A DNA stretch of 12,022 nucleotides from Bacillota bacterium (GCA_023446675.1 JAEXPO010000680.1:1-12022), one strand, 5' to 3'; counted from the stretch's first letter, positions 1-6,327 are shown. Notes: generated by a model from the sequence alone, not told the origin. A program made the numbers and translations.

Positions 1-151
1 CTTTGCCTGTCACCCAATACTCGGATTCACCTGGGGAATAACTTATTTTAAAGGAGTTTCTGAGGGATCAGGAACAATCAGTGCTTCGTTCATTATAGAT
101 TACCATAGAACTATTATTTTTGCCGACCAATAGGGAAAGGAAGCTTATGCT
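1..151. other. Upstream region of the suf operon, no gene seen
   Basis: No credible coding sequence lies here; the minus-strand frame that crosses it also runs into sufC and is a shadow. An AAAGGAG sequence near 50-56 looks like a ribosome binding site, but no start codon follows at a usable distance. I do not see a convincing -35/-10 pair. The suf promoter may be weak, activator-dependent, or upstream of the window. The stretch around 17-41 (ATACTCGG followed by a GGGGAATA arm) faintly resembles an Rrf2/IscR-type operator but is too degenerate to call. Confidence 0.4.
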
Positions 152-943
152 ATGAAGCAGGAATTGCTTGCGATTAAGAATCTGCACGCAGCAGTTGATG
201 ATAAAGCCATCCTTAAAGGCCTCAACCTCACCGTAAAAAGAGGTGAAGTTCATATTCTCATGGGCCCCAACGGAGCAGGAAAGTCAACTCTTGCAAACGT
301 ATTAATGGGAAATCCCCGGTATAATGCCACAGCGGGTGAAATTATCCTGGACGGAGAGTCCGTAGAAGGCTTGAAAACTGACGAAAGAGCAAAAAGGGGT
401 CTTTTTTTATCTTTTCAATACCCCGAAGAGGTACCGGGTATAACGGTGGAAAATTTCCTTCGTTCCGCGAAAGGGGCAGTCAGCGGAAAGCCGCAAAAGC
501 TCATCCCCTTCAGAAGGCTTCTTCATGAAAAGATGGATATGCTGGAAATGAAGAGAGAATATGCGTCACGTTATTTGAATGTGGGGTTTTCCGGCGGTGA
601 GAAGAAAAAGAATGAAATTCTCCAGATGGCAGTTCTCGAACCCAAGCTGGCCATTTTAGACGAAACGGATTCCGGCCTTGATATTGATGCCATCCGCGTC
701 GTGTCCCAGGGCGTCAGCCGGCTGATAAACGAAAACAATGCCATACTTATTATTACCCATTACAATAAGCTTCTGGAGTACTTTACCCCCGATGCCGTTC
801 ATGTGCTTTATGACGGACGCATTGTGGAGAGCGGGGATCTCTCCCTTGCCCGCCGCATTGAAGAAAAGGGCTATGAGCCCTTTAAGGCCAAAAGCGCAGA
901 AAACCTGGCAGAGCTTGCCGCAAGCGGCAAAGGAGCGAGGTGA
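152..943 (+). CDS. sufC: SufC, Fe-S cluster assembly ATPase
   Basis: SufC is the soluble ABC-type ATPase of the SUF machine. It binds SufB and SufD in the cytoplasm and powers cluster building on the scaffold. All ATPase motifs are visible in the 263 residues: Walker A GPNGAGKST (38-46), Q-loop in SFQYPEE (Q89), the SufC-type signature FSGGEKKKNE (146-155), Walker B LAILDE (167-172) with the D-loop SGLD, and switch His203 in ITHYN. There is no membrane domain, and the length is normal for SufC (about 250). The start is set by AAGGAAG ending 8 bases before the ATG; an out-of-frame ATG at 147 is ignored. The gene opens the operon, and sufB begins 6 bases after its stop. Family assignment is essentially certain. 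Confidence 0.97.
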   Translation: MKQELLAIKNLHAAVDDKAILKGLNLTVKRGEVHILMGPNGAGKSTLANVLMGNPRYNATAGEIILDGESVEGLKTDERAKRGLFLSFQYPEEVPGITVENFLRSAKGAVSGKPQKLIPFRRLLHEKMDMLEMKREYASRYLNVGFSGGEKKKNEILQMAVLEPKLAILDETDSGLDIDAIRVVSQGVSRLINENNAILIITHYNKLLEYFTPDAVHVLYDGRIVESGDLSLARRIEEKGYEPFKAKSAENLAELAASGKGAR

Positions 944-949
944 GGTGGA

Positions 950-2362
950 ATGGCCGAAGCAAAAAAGAAAACCGTTGTGGACGATATTCAACGGGGTGTT
1001 TACGACCTTAAAAATGAAGTCCGCTTCTCCCACAAGGTCTCTCAGGGCCTCACGGAGGATATTGTAAGAGAAATTTCAAGGGAGAAAAAGGATCCGGAAT
1101 GGATGACTGAATTTCGCTTGAAGTCCCTTGAAATTTACAATTCCAAGCCTGTACCAACCTGGGGGCCCTCATTGGAAGGGCTGGATATTGACCATATTAC
1201 CACCTATATCCGTCCGGATACGGAAATGAAGGGAAGCTGGGAGGAGGTGCCGGAGGACATCCGAAACACCTTTGACCGCCTGGGCATTCCCAAGGCCGAG
1301 CATGAGTCCCTAGCCGGTGTGGGAGCCCAATACGATTCCGAGGTTGTGTATCACAGCATCCGCGAGGAGCTTGTGGAAAAGGGCATTGTTTACACGGATA
1401 TGGAGACGGCCCTTAGGGACTACGAGCCTCTGGTAAAGGAATACTTCATGAAGCTGGTCCCGCCGGAGGATCATAAGTTTATTTCCCTCCACGGAGCGGT
1501 ATGGTCCGGCGGCTCCTTCGTGTATGTGCCGGAAGGTGTGGAGGTCCCCTTTCCTCTCCAGTCCTATTTCCGCATGAATGCGCCGGGAACGGGACAGTTT
1601 GAGCACACCCTCATTATTGTGGAAAAAGGCGCCAGTCTCCATTTTATTGAAGGCTGCTCCGCTCCAAAATATTCGGTAGCCAATCTCCACGCGGGCTGTG
1701 TGGAGCTTTATGTAAAGGAAGGGGCCAGGCTTCGCTACAGCACCATTGAAAACTGGTCCAAAAACATGTACAACCTGAACACCAAACGGTGCTTGGTGGA
1801 AAAAGACGGGCTCATCGAATGGGTTTCAGGGTCCTTTGGATCCAGGGTTTCCATGCTTTACCCCATGAGCATTCTAAATGGCGAAAGAGCCCGGATGGAA
1901 TATACGGGCATCACCTTTGCATCAAAGGGCCAGACCCTTGACACGGGATGTAAGGTGGTGCATGCCGCACCCTATACCACATCCAAAATCAGTGCCAGGT
2001 CCATATCCAAGGACGGTGGCTCTTCCTTTTATCGAAGCCTCATAAAGGTCACACCCGAAGCTCATAACAGCAAAATCGCATCCAATTGCGAATCCCTTAT
2101 GCTGGATGATCGTTCGGTATCGGATACCGTTCCTGTGATGGTTGTTCAAAATGACAACATCGATTTGGGCCATGAAGCCAAAATCGGACGTATCAGCGAC
2201 GACGCCATCTTCTACCTTATGAGCCGGGGCATCAGCGAGGACGAGGCAAGAGCTATGATCATAAGCGGATTTGTCGAGCCTATTACCAAAGAGCTCCCTC
2301 TGGAATACGCCGTCGAATTGAATAATTTGATAAAACTGGAAATGGAAGGAGCCATCGGGTAA
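950..2362 (+). CDS. sufB: SufB, Fe-S cluster scaffold subunit
   Basis: SufB is the scaffold subunit of the SufBC2D complex, on which sulfur and iron are assembled into a cluster for transfer to apoproteins. The 470-residue length is typical. The family's N-terminal helical part (about 1-100) is followed by the right-handed beta-helix core and the C-terminal SufC-binding helices. Recognisable blocks are HGAVWSGGSFVYVPEGV (181-197), FEHTLIIVEKGAS (217-229), the NCESLMLDD segment with Cys380, which by motif matches the conserved scaffold cysteine of SufB proteins, GHEAKIGRISDDAIFYLMSRGIS (407-429) and FVEPITKELP near the end. A purine-rich AGGTGAGGTGG lies just before the ATG and overlaps the end of sufC, implying coupled translation. 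Nothing appears truncated. Confidence 0.97.
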   Translation: MAEAKKKTVVDDIQRGVYDLKNEVRFSHKVSQGLTEDIVREISREKKDPEWMTEFRLKSLEIYNSKPVPTWGPSLEGLDIDHITTYIRPDTEMKGSWEEVPEDIRNTFDRLGIPKAEHESLAGVGAQYDSEVVYHSIREELVEKGIVYTDMETALRDYEPLVKEYFMKLVPPEDHKFISLHGAVWSGGSFVYVPEGVEVPFPLQSYFRMNAPGTGQFEHTLIIVEKGASLHFIEGCSAPKYSVANLHAGCVELYVKEGARLRYSTIENWSKNMYNLNTKRCLVEKDGLIEWVSGSFGSRVSMLYPMSILNGERARMEYTGITFASKGQTLDTGCKVVHAAPYTTSKISARSISKDGGSSFYRSLIKVTPEAHNSKIASNCESLMLDDRSVSDTVPVMVVQNDNIDLGHEAKIGRISDDAIFYLMSRGISEDEARAMIISGFVEPITKELPLEYAVELNNLIKLEMEGAIG

Positions 2363-2374
2363 GGAGGCCGGAAG

Positions 2375-3343
2375 ATGGAAAAAAGAAAAGCTGAGCTTAA
2401 TAAAAAAGAAGGCGGAAAGCCCGCAGGCTCTTTGTCGGAAAAACAGGGGCTTATTGAAAAAAGCCTTTTTGATGAAAAGCAATATGATACGGTTATCCGT
2501 ATTCCAGCAGGTGAAAAACTTAACGAGCCCATCCTGTTTGAACGGATTTTAAAGGCAGGAAATCAAAATAACGTGGAAGCCTCTTATAAAGAGGCGGTGC
2601 TTATTGTTGCGGAAAAGGAAAGCAGCGCCACGGTGGTGCTGGATCTTAAAAGTGCCGATGAAGCTTCCCATAGCCATAGCCAAAGGGTTACCCTTTATGC
2701 GGGTGAGAATTCGCGGCTTCATTTTGTAAAGGTGCAGCGCTTCAATAATGCCACCCTTCATGAAGACAATCATGAAGCCCATACCGAAAGAAACGCCCAA
2801 ATACAGTATACCCTGGTGGATCTGGGCGCTCAAAGCGGGAAAAACGACTATACCCTTCATCTTGAAGGGGAAAGCAGCCGTGCCGAGCTTAAAACCGCCT
2901 ATCTGGGCGACGGCGAAAGAAAGCTTCAGATGCGCTATACCATGGAGCATTGGGGGCGGAGAACCGACAGTGTCATTGAAACCCGGGGTGTATTAAAGGA
3001 CAGGTCGGAGAAGGATTTCTACGGAAGCCTGGATTTTAAAAGAGGAGCCAGGAAAGCCCGGGGCGGTGAAAGGGAAACCGTTATTCTTTTGGATAAGGGT
3101 GTCAAATCCAATACCATACCGGCTCTGTTCTGCCGGGAAGAGGATGTGGAAGGCTCTCATGCCGCCAGCGCAGGACAAATAGACGATAACAGGCTGTTTT
3201 ACATTATGAGCCGGGGCTTTTCAGAAAAGGAAGCCAAGCGTCTTATTGTGGAAGCCTCTTTAAGCACCGTTATTGACGGACTGCCTGTGAATGAACTCAA
3301 AAAGACGGTGGAGACAGAGTTGAAAAGGAGGCTGGAGCTTTAA
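2375..3343 (+). CDS. sufD: SufD, SufBCD complex subunit (short form)
   Basis: SufD is the SufB paralogue that pairs with SufB in the SufBC2D scaffold complex and helps iron entry. This one has 322 residues, clearly shorter than proteobacterial SufD (a little over 420), with a charged N-terminus in place of a full helical domain. The beta-helix core and C-terminal block are present: EGSHAASAGQIDDNRLFYIMSRG (from 259) contains His262, matching the conserved SufD histidine motif, followed by FSEKEAKRLIVEA. The similarity to SufB (IDDNRLFYIMSRG against ISDDAIFYLMSRG) confirms paralogy. AAGGAGG overlaps the sufB stop and sits 7 bases before the ATG. The stop overlaps the sufS start by one base (TAATG). 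Position between sufB and sufS supports SufD over a second SufB. Confidence 0.94.
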   Translation: MEKRKAELNKKEGGKPAGSLSEKQGLIEKSLFDEKQYDTVIRIPAGEKLNEPILFERILKAGNQNNVEASYKEAVLIVAEKESSATVVLDLKSADEASHSHSQRVTLYAGENSRLHFVKVQRFNNATLHEDNHEAHTERNAQIQYTLVDLGAQSGKNDYTLHLEGESSRAELKTAYLGDGERKLQMRYTMEHWGRRTDSVIETRGVLKDRSEKDFYGSLDFKRGARKARGGERETVILLDKGVKSNTIPALFCREEDVEGSHAASAGQIDDNRLFYIMSRGFSEKEAKRLIVEASLSTVIDGLPVNELKKTVETELKRRLEL

Positions 3344-4581
3344 TGAGCCGCTTGAATGTTGAGGAAATCCGCAAGGATTTCCCCTTGCTTCATAAAAAAA
3401 TAAATAATAAGTCCATAATCTATCTGGACAGTGCTGCAACCTCTCAAAAGCCTTCGGCAGTTATAGAGGGCATGAAGGCCTTTGCGGAAAATCAGTATGG
3501 CAGCATACACCGGGGCGTTTACGCTTTAAGTGTTGAAGCCACCGCCCGTTACGACAGGGCAAGGGAGGCGGTACGCCGCTTTTTGAAGGCCGGAAGCACC
3601 CAGGAGATTCTTTTTACCCGAAATGCCTCCGAAGCCCTTAATCTGGTAAGCTACTCCTATGGCATGACCTTTGTTAAGCCAGGCGATGAGATTGTTCTCG
3701 CCATTTCGGAGCATCACAGCAATCTGGTGCCCTGGCAAAGGGTAGCAAAGACCATAGGCGCCCGTCTGGTGTATCTGTACACCGACAGTGAAGGCCGGAT
3801 TCCCGAAAAGGAATACAGGGAAAAAATTACGGATAAAACCCGTATCGTTGCCATCGCTCAGGTATCCAATGCCCTTGGCGTTTGCCATGATCTTGGCGCG
3901 ATTATACCCTATGCCCATGAAAAAGGGGCTGTGGTTGTGGTGGACGGCGCCCAGGGGGCTCCCCACATGCCGGTGGATGTTCGGGCGCTGGACGCGGATT
4001 TTTACGTGTTTTCGGCCCATAAGCTTCTGGGTCCTACGGGAATCGGCGTGCTCTATGGAAAAAAGAAGCTTCTTGAGTCCATGCCCCCCTTCTTAACCGG
4101 AGGCGATATGATCGAGTATGTGGAGGAGCAGGAAACCACCTTTGCCCCCTTGCCGGAAAAGTTTGAGGCAGGCACCCAGAACGCCGACGGGGCGGTGGGG
4201 CTTGAGGCTGCCATAGGCTATCTTGAAGGTGTTGGCATGGCCGCCGTCCATGACTATGAAGCGGAGCTGACGGCTTATGCTCTTGAAAGGATGCAGACCC
4301 TTTCCGGGGTTCGGGTCCTTGGCCCCCAGGGGCTTGACAGGCGAAGCGGTGTGATATCCTTTGAACTGGAAGGCGTACATCCCCATGATATCGCAACCTT
4401 CCTCGATGCCGACGGTATTTGCGTCCGGGCCGGACATCATTGCGCCCAACCCCTCATGACCTATATGAAGGTACCCGCGACCTGCCGTCTGAGCCTTTAT
4501 CTTTATAATACCAAGAGTGAAATTGATGCCTTTATCGATAGTCTTAACAAAACAAGGAAGTGGTTTAGCAATGGAACTTGA
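3343..4581 (+). CDS. sufS: SufS, group II cysteine desulfurase
   Basis: This is the PLP-dependent cysteine desulfurase that removes sulfur from L-cysteine as an enzyme persulfide and passes it to SufU for cluster assembly. Visible motifs in the 412 residues: LDSAATSQKP near the N-terminus, SEHHSNLVPW (122-131), VDGAQG with the PLP-contacting Asp/Gln, SAHKLLGPTG with Schiff-base Lys227, FEAGTQN, and RAGHHCAQPLM with catalytic Cys367. A second conserved cysteine, Cys381, lies in CRLSLYLYNT. The GHHC arrangement and length put it in the SufS/CsdB group rather than IscS/NifS. The ATG overlaps the sufD stop by one base, with AAAAGGAGG upstream inside sufD. The 3' end overlaps sufU by 11 bases, consistent with coupled production of donor and acceptor. 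Confidence 0.97.
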   Translation: MSRLNVEEIRKDFPLLHKKINNKSIIYLDSAATSQKPSAVIEGMKAFAENQYGSIHRGVYALSVEATARYDRAREAVRRFLKAGSTQEILFTRNASEALNLVSYSYGMTFVKPGDEIVLAISEHHSNLVPWQRVAKTIGARLVYLYTDSEGRIPEKEYREKITDKTRIVAIAQVSNALGVCHDLGAIIPYAHEKGAVVVVDGAQGAPHMPVDVRALDADFYVFSAHKLLGPTGIGVLYGKKKLLESMPPFLTGGDMIEYVEEQETTFAPLPEKFEAGTQNADGAVGLEAAIGYLEGVGMAAVHDYEAELTAYALERMQTLSGVRVLGPQGLDRRSGVISFELEGVHPHDIATFLDADGICVRAGHHCAQPLMTYMKVPATCRLSLYLYNTKSEIDAFIDSLNKTRKWFSNGT

Positions 4582-5011
4582 CGCACTCTATACGGACTTG
4601 ATTATGGAGCACAGCCGAAGCGGGCATAACCGGCATTCCGTGGAGGATGCCAGCGTAAAGGAAAGAGGCCATAATCCCAGCTGCGGGGACGATATTACGC
4701 TGGAGCTTAAGCTGGAGAACGGAAAAATCGCCGAAGCGGGCTTCAGCGGCCATGGCTGCGCCATCTCTCAGGCTTCCGCCTCCATTATGATTGATCTTGT
4801 TACCGATAAAACCCTGTCGGAAGCCCACAACCTGGCAGAAACCTTTCTCTCCATGATTAAAAGGGAAGAGCTGAGCGAGGATGAGCTTGAGACACTGGAG
4901 GACGCGGCTGCCTTTCAGAATATCTCCAATATGCCTGCAAGGGTTAAATGCGCGGTGCTTGGCTGGCATACCCTGGAACGGGCTATAGAAAAGGTGGAAG
5001 CTAACGATTAA
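4571..5011 (+). CDS. sufU: SufU, zinc-dependent sulfur acceptor
   Basis: SufU takes the persulfide sulfur from SufS by zinc-ligand swapping and relays it to SufBCD; it is the Gram-positive partner of SufS. The 146 residues carry the expected metal ligands: Cys38 and Asp40 in NPSCGD, Cys63 in SGHGCAIS, and Cys127 in ARVKCAVLGW. The SufU-type insertion between Cys63 and Cys127 (about 80-120), absent from IscU, is present. An in-frame ATG at 4517 would add 18 residues, but AAGGAAG at 4554-4560 with a 10-base spacer and the family's usual N-terminus (MELDALYTDLIMEH) favour 4571. Last gene of the suf operon; no strong U-tailed terminator follows immediately. Confidence 0.95.
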   Translation: MELDALYTDLIMEHSRSGHNRHSVEDASVKERGHNPSCGDDITLELKLENGKIAEAGFSGHGCAISQASASIMIDLVTDKTLSEAHNLAETFLSMIKREELSEDELETLEDAAAFQNISNMPARVKCAVLGWHTLERAIEKVEAND

Positions 5012-5074
5012 GCATTTTTTAATGATTTTAAACTTTTACTCATGAATGAATCCTCAGAAGCTGAATAACCTATA

Positions 5075-5118
5075 GGGTGTTCACGAGTGAATGGGTGTCA
5101 GCCTTCACCCGTGAACCC
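5075..5118. repeat. Two TTCAC-NN-GTGAA palindromes forming one long inverted repeat
   Basis: TTCACGAGTGAA (5080-5091) and TTCACCCGTGAA (5104-5115) are each perfect 5+5 palindromes, with centres 24 bp apart. Together with flanking GGGT (5075-5078) and ACCC they also form a single hairpin of about 15 pairs with one bulged G, one mismatch and a 12-nt loop. There is no following T-run, so a standard intrinsic terminator is unlikely. Two operators for an unidentified regulator, or a transcript-end/processing hairpin of the suf mRNA, are both possible. Confidence 0.55.
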
Positions 5119-5159
5119 TGAACGGAGGAATCCTAATTGCTTTATCTGCCGAATTGAGC

Positions 5160-5188
5160 TTGACTTGCATATGTTTTCTTGATAATAT
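5160..5188 (+). promoter_or_regulatory. Sigma-A-type promoter of the DUF2325 gene
   Basis: The -35 TTGACT (5160-5165) and -10 TAATAT (5183-5188) are separated by exactly 17 bp. Predicted transcription start is near 5195, giving a leader of about 155 nt before the gene at 5353. The spacing, match and following Fur box make this the best promoter in the window. Confidence 0.75.
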
Positions 5189-5201
5189 ATTTACATGGTA
5201 T

Positions 5202-5216
5202 TGATAATAATTATCA
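5202..5216. promoter_or_regulatory. Fur box (perfect 7-1-7 palindrome)
   Basis: TGATAATAATTATCA matches the Firmicute Fur consensus TGATAATNATTATCA at every defined position; with flanking bases the palindrome extends to 8-1-8 (5201-5217). It lies 13 bases after the -10 element, over the predicted start of transcription, where a bound repressor would block initiation. PerR and Zur use related boxes, but this sequence fits Fur best. Iron-dependent repression of the downstream gene is inferred. Confidence 0.8.
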
Positions 5217-5352
5217 AAATCACTCTTGCGAGATAAGGCATTTTGGCGGAAACGGTTCGGATAACCTCAATAGAAGCTTAAACACAGCAAACCAATGTAA
5301 TCAATAAAACGAAGCATCCGGTTTCGAAAGCACGGATGAGGGGAGGATGGAC

Positions 5353-5646
5353 ATGAGTATTATTTTAGTCGGCGGACACGACAGAATGCACGATGAATAC
5401 AAGGAAATATGCAATAAGCGGGGACACAGGGTCAAGGTATACACTCAAATGCCCGCACGTTTTGATAAGGCCATTGGCTCTCCGGACGGGATTGTACTGT
5501 TTACTTCCACTGTATCGCATAAAATGGTAAACACGGCTGTCAAAGAGGCCAAAAGACGAAATATCCGGATTATCAGAAGCCACAGCAGCAGCGCATCGTC
5601 TCTCTCTGCCGTCCTGGAGCAGATGGAGAGGGCTGTTGCCATCTAA
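5353..5646 (+). CDS. DUF2325 family protein, predicted iron-regulated
   Basis: A 97-residue cytoplasmic protein of the DUF2325 family, whose biochemical role is not known to me. It opens with a beta strand and glycine turn (MSIILVGGHDRM), as in a small Rossmann-like fold, and has the characteristic blocks GGHDRM (7-12), YTQMPAR (30-36), FTSTVSHKMV (50-59) and RSHSSSASSL (75-84). It lacks a signal peptide and membrane segment. An ATG at 5347 touches the GAGGGGAGG ribosome binding site with no spacer, so the ATG at 5353, 6 bases away, is chosen. A Fur box at its promoter suggests expression under iron limitation. Stand-alone genes of this length occur in Clostridia; in other proteins the domain is a C-terminal module. 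Family call is good, function open. Confidence 0.85.
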   Translation: MSIILVGGHDRMHDEYKEICNKRGHRVKVYTQMPARFDKAIGSPDGIVLFTSTVSHKMVNTAVKEAKRRNIRIIRSHSSSASSLSAVLEQMERAVAI

Positions 5647-5664
5647 GTTCTTTTTCGGCTTAGA
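5642..5664. terminator. Short hairpin across both stop codons of a convergent pair
   Basis: TCTAAG (5642-5647) pairs with CTTAGA (5659-5664) around an 11-nt loop containing TTTTT. The stem contains the TAA stop of the DUF2325 gene and the opposite-strand TAA of the DUF4491 gene. Six mostly A-T pairs without a trailing U-run make a weak terminator at best. Confidence 0.3.
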
Positions 5665-5998
5665 GATCCGCTGAGGAATCGCCGGTCTCCGGAGCTATGG
5701 CAATATCCTTATTGGTAGCATTTTTCGGATTTTTAGGAAACCATCCCCGGGACACCCGCTTTTCCTGCTCAAACAGCTCGTGGATGCTCCAAAGACAGGT
5801 AAAGCCGGTTACGCCGAATGCCGCTGAAAGCGTGGGGTTTTCAACCAGGACGGAAATTAAGCAAAAGCTTAGTCCGCAAATTAAGAACACCGGCCATATT
5901 TTCTTGCCAAAATAATATTCGCTTTTTTTCACAATGGGGTGAAAAAGGCCGATTATAAGAAAGGTCACAAGACCTATAGCCAGACCATGATAATACAT
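5660..5998 (-). CDS. DUF4491 family small membrane protein
   Basis: A 112-residue predicted inner-membrane protein with three hydrophobic segments, about residues 3-19, 34-52 and 56-70. Blocks that I recognise from DUF4491 are the N-terminal HGLAIG, FHPIVKKSEYYFGKKIWPVFLI (19-40), FTCLWSIHELFEQEKRV (66-82) and GWFPKNPK, where the family core usually ends. The remaining 20 residues form a polar, acidic tail. No function is established that I know of. It is transcribed toward the DUF2325 gene and away from pflB, so it shares an intergenic region with the pflB promoter. GAAGGGA lies 11 bases before the ATG, a slightly long spacing. Family assignment is by remembered motif, not a search. Confidence 0.8.
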   Translation of the reverse strand: MYYHGLAIGLVTFLIIGLFHPIVKKSEYYFGKKIWPVFLICGLSFCLISVLVENPTLSAAFGVTGFTCLWSIHELFEQEKRVSRGWFPKNPKNATNKDIAIAPETGDSSADL

Positions 5999-6232
5999 AA
6001 AACATCGTGTCCCTTCTGTAAAGATTTATTTATCTGAACGGGGGTTTTTTGACAGTTTATAGCTTTTAGGCTTCCCCCGCAAGGGAAAACTATTCGATTG
6101 CTTTTAGCCTTGGGAAACATCATTGATGAATTGACAAAAGCAGGTGTTAATGATAAATTATAAATGATAATAGTTATTAATTAGTAAGATGTTTTGTTAA
6201 TAAGATTTGATGATAGATTATGGTCTTATAAA

Positions 6233-6260
6233 AAAACACTGAAGGGGGGTTTAAAACACT
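6233..6260. repeat. Direct repeat AAAACACT, 20-bp spacing
   Basis: AAAACACT occurs at 6233-6240 and again at 6253-6260, an exact 20-bp period (about two helical turns). The second copy overlaps the -35 element of the pflB promoter and the first lies just upstream. The placement fits a regulator binding one face of the DNA; the protein is unknown. Confidence 0.4.
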
Positions 6261-6278
6261 AACGGGTCATGCTATAAT
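6250..6278 (+). promoter_or_regulatory. Probable pflB promoter
   Basis: A perfect -10 TATAAT (6273-6278) lies 17 bp after a weak -35 TTTAAA (6250-6255, four of six matches). The AT-rich DNA upstream could act as an UP element. A start near 6285 gives a leader of about 220 nt. The poor -35 fits activator dependence or relief of repression. Confidence 0.55.
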
Positions 6279-6292
6279 AATGTGTGCAAAGA

Positions 6293-6327
6293 TGTATACA
6301 AAATACAGTATACATACATACACTAGT
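6293..6327. promoter_or_regulatory. Candidate operator: GTATAC inverted repeats downstream of the pflB promoter
   Basis: TGTATACA (6293-6300) is a perfect 8-bp palindrome. AGTATACA (6307-6314) follows 14 bp later, so TGTATAC and GTATACA also form a 7-8-7 inverted repeat. A TACA triplet repeat (6311-6322) and ACTAGT (6322-6327) continue the dyad-rich pattern. The cluster starts 15 bases after the -10, a usual place for a repressor. TGTATACA-like sites are used by some GntR-type regulators, but I cannot name the protein. Confidence 0.4.

Larger units (their letters stand above)
5012..5346 (+). other. Regulatory intergenic region between sufU and the DUF2325 gene
   Basis: No gene is seen in these 335 bases. 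The stretch holds, in order: the end of the suf transcript, two TTCAC-NN-GTGAA palindromes that can also fold as one long hairpin (5075-5118), a strong promoter (5160-5188), a Fur box (5202-5216), and a leader of about 150 nt. The leader ends in a CATCCG/CGGATG hairpin (5315-5320 with 5333-5338, TTTCGAAA in its loop) directly before the ribosome binding site. Confidence 0.6.

Noticed and set aside
1922..2482. Minus-strand open frame over the sufB/sufD junction
   Set aside because: It overlaps two confident genes and the sufD ribosome binding site, and has no recognisable motif.
4034..4449. Two overlapping minus-strand frames inside sufS
   Set aside because: Low-complexity Pro/Arg/Gly composition typical of antisense translation of a GC-richer gene; sufS is unambiguous.
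4517..4570. Longer N-terminus for SufU
   Set aside because: The extra 18 residues overlap sufS deeply and lack a ribosome binding site, while 4571 has AAGGAAG and the family N-terminus.
6049..6077. TTGACA at 6049 as a plus-strand promoter
   Set aside because: No -10-like hexamer occurs at 16-18 bp; the sequence there is C-rich.
6191..6210. Rex or FNR operator upstream of pflB
   Set aside because: Only one TTGTTAAT half-site (6194-6201) is present; the second arm is absent, and no TTGAT-N4-ATCAA site was found.
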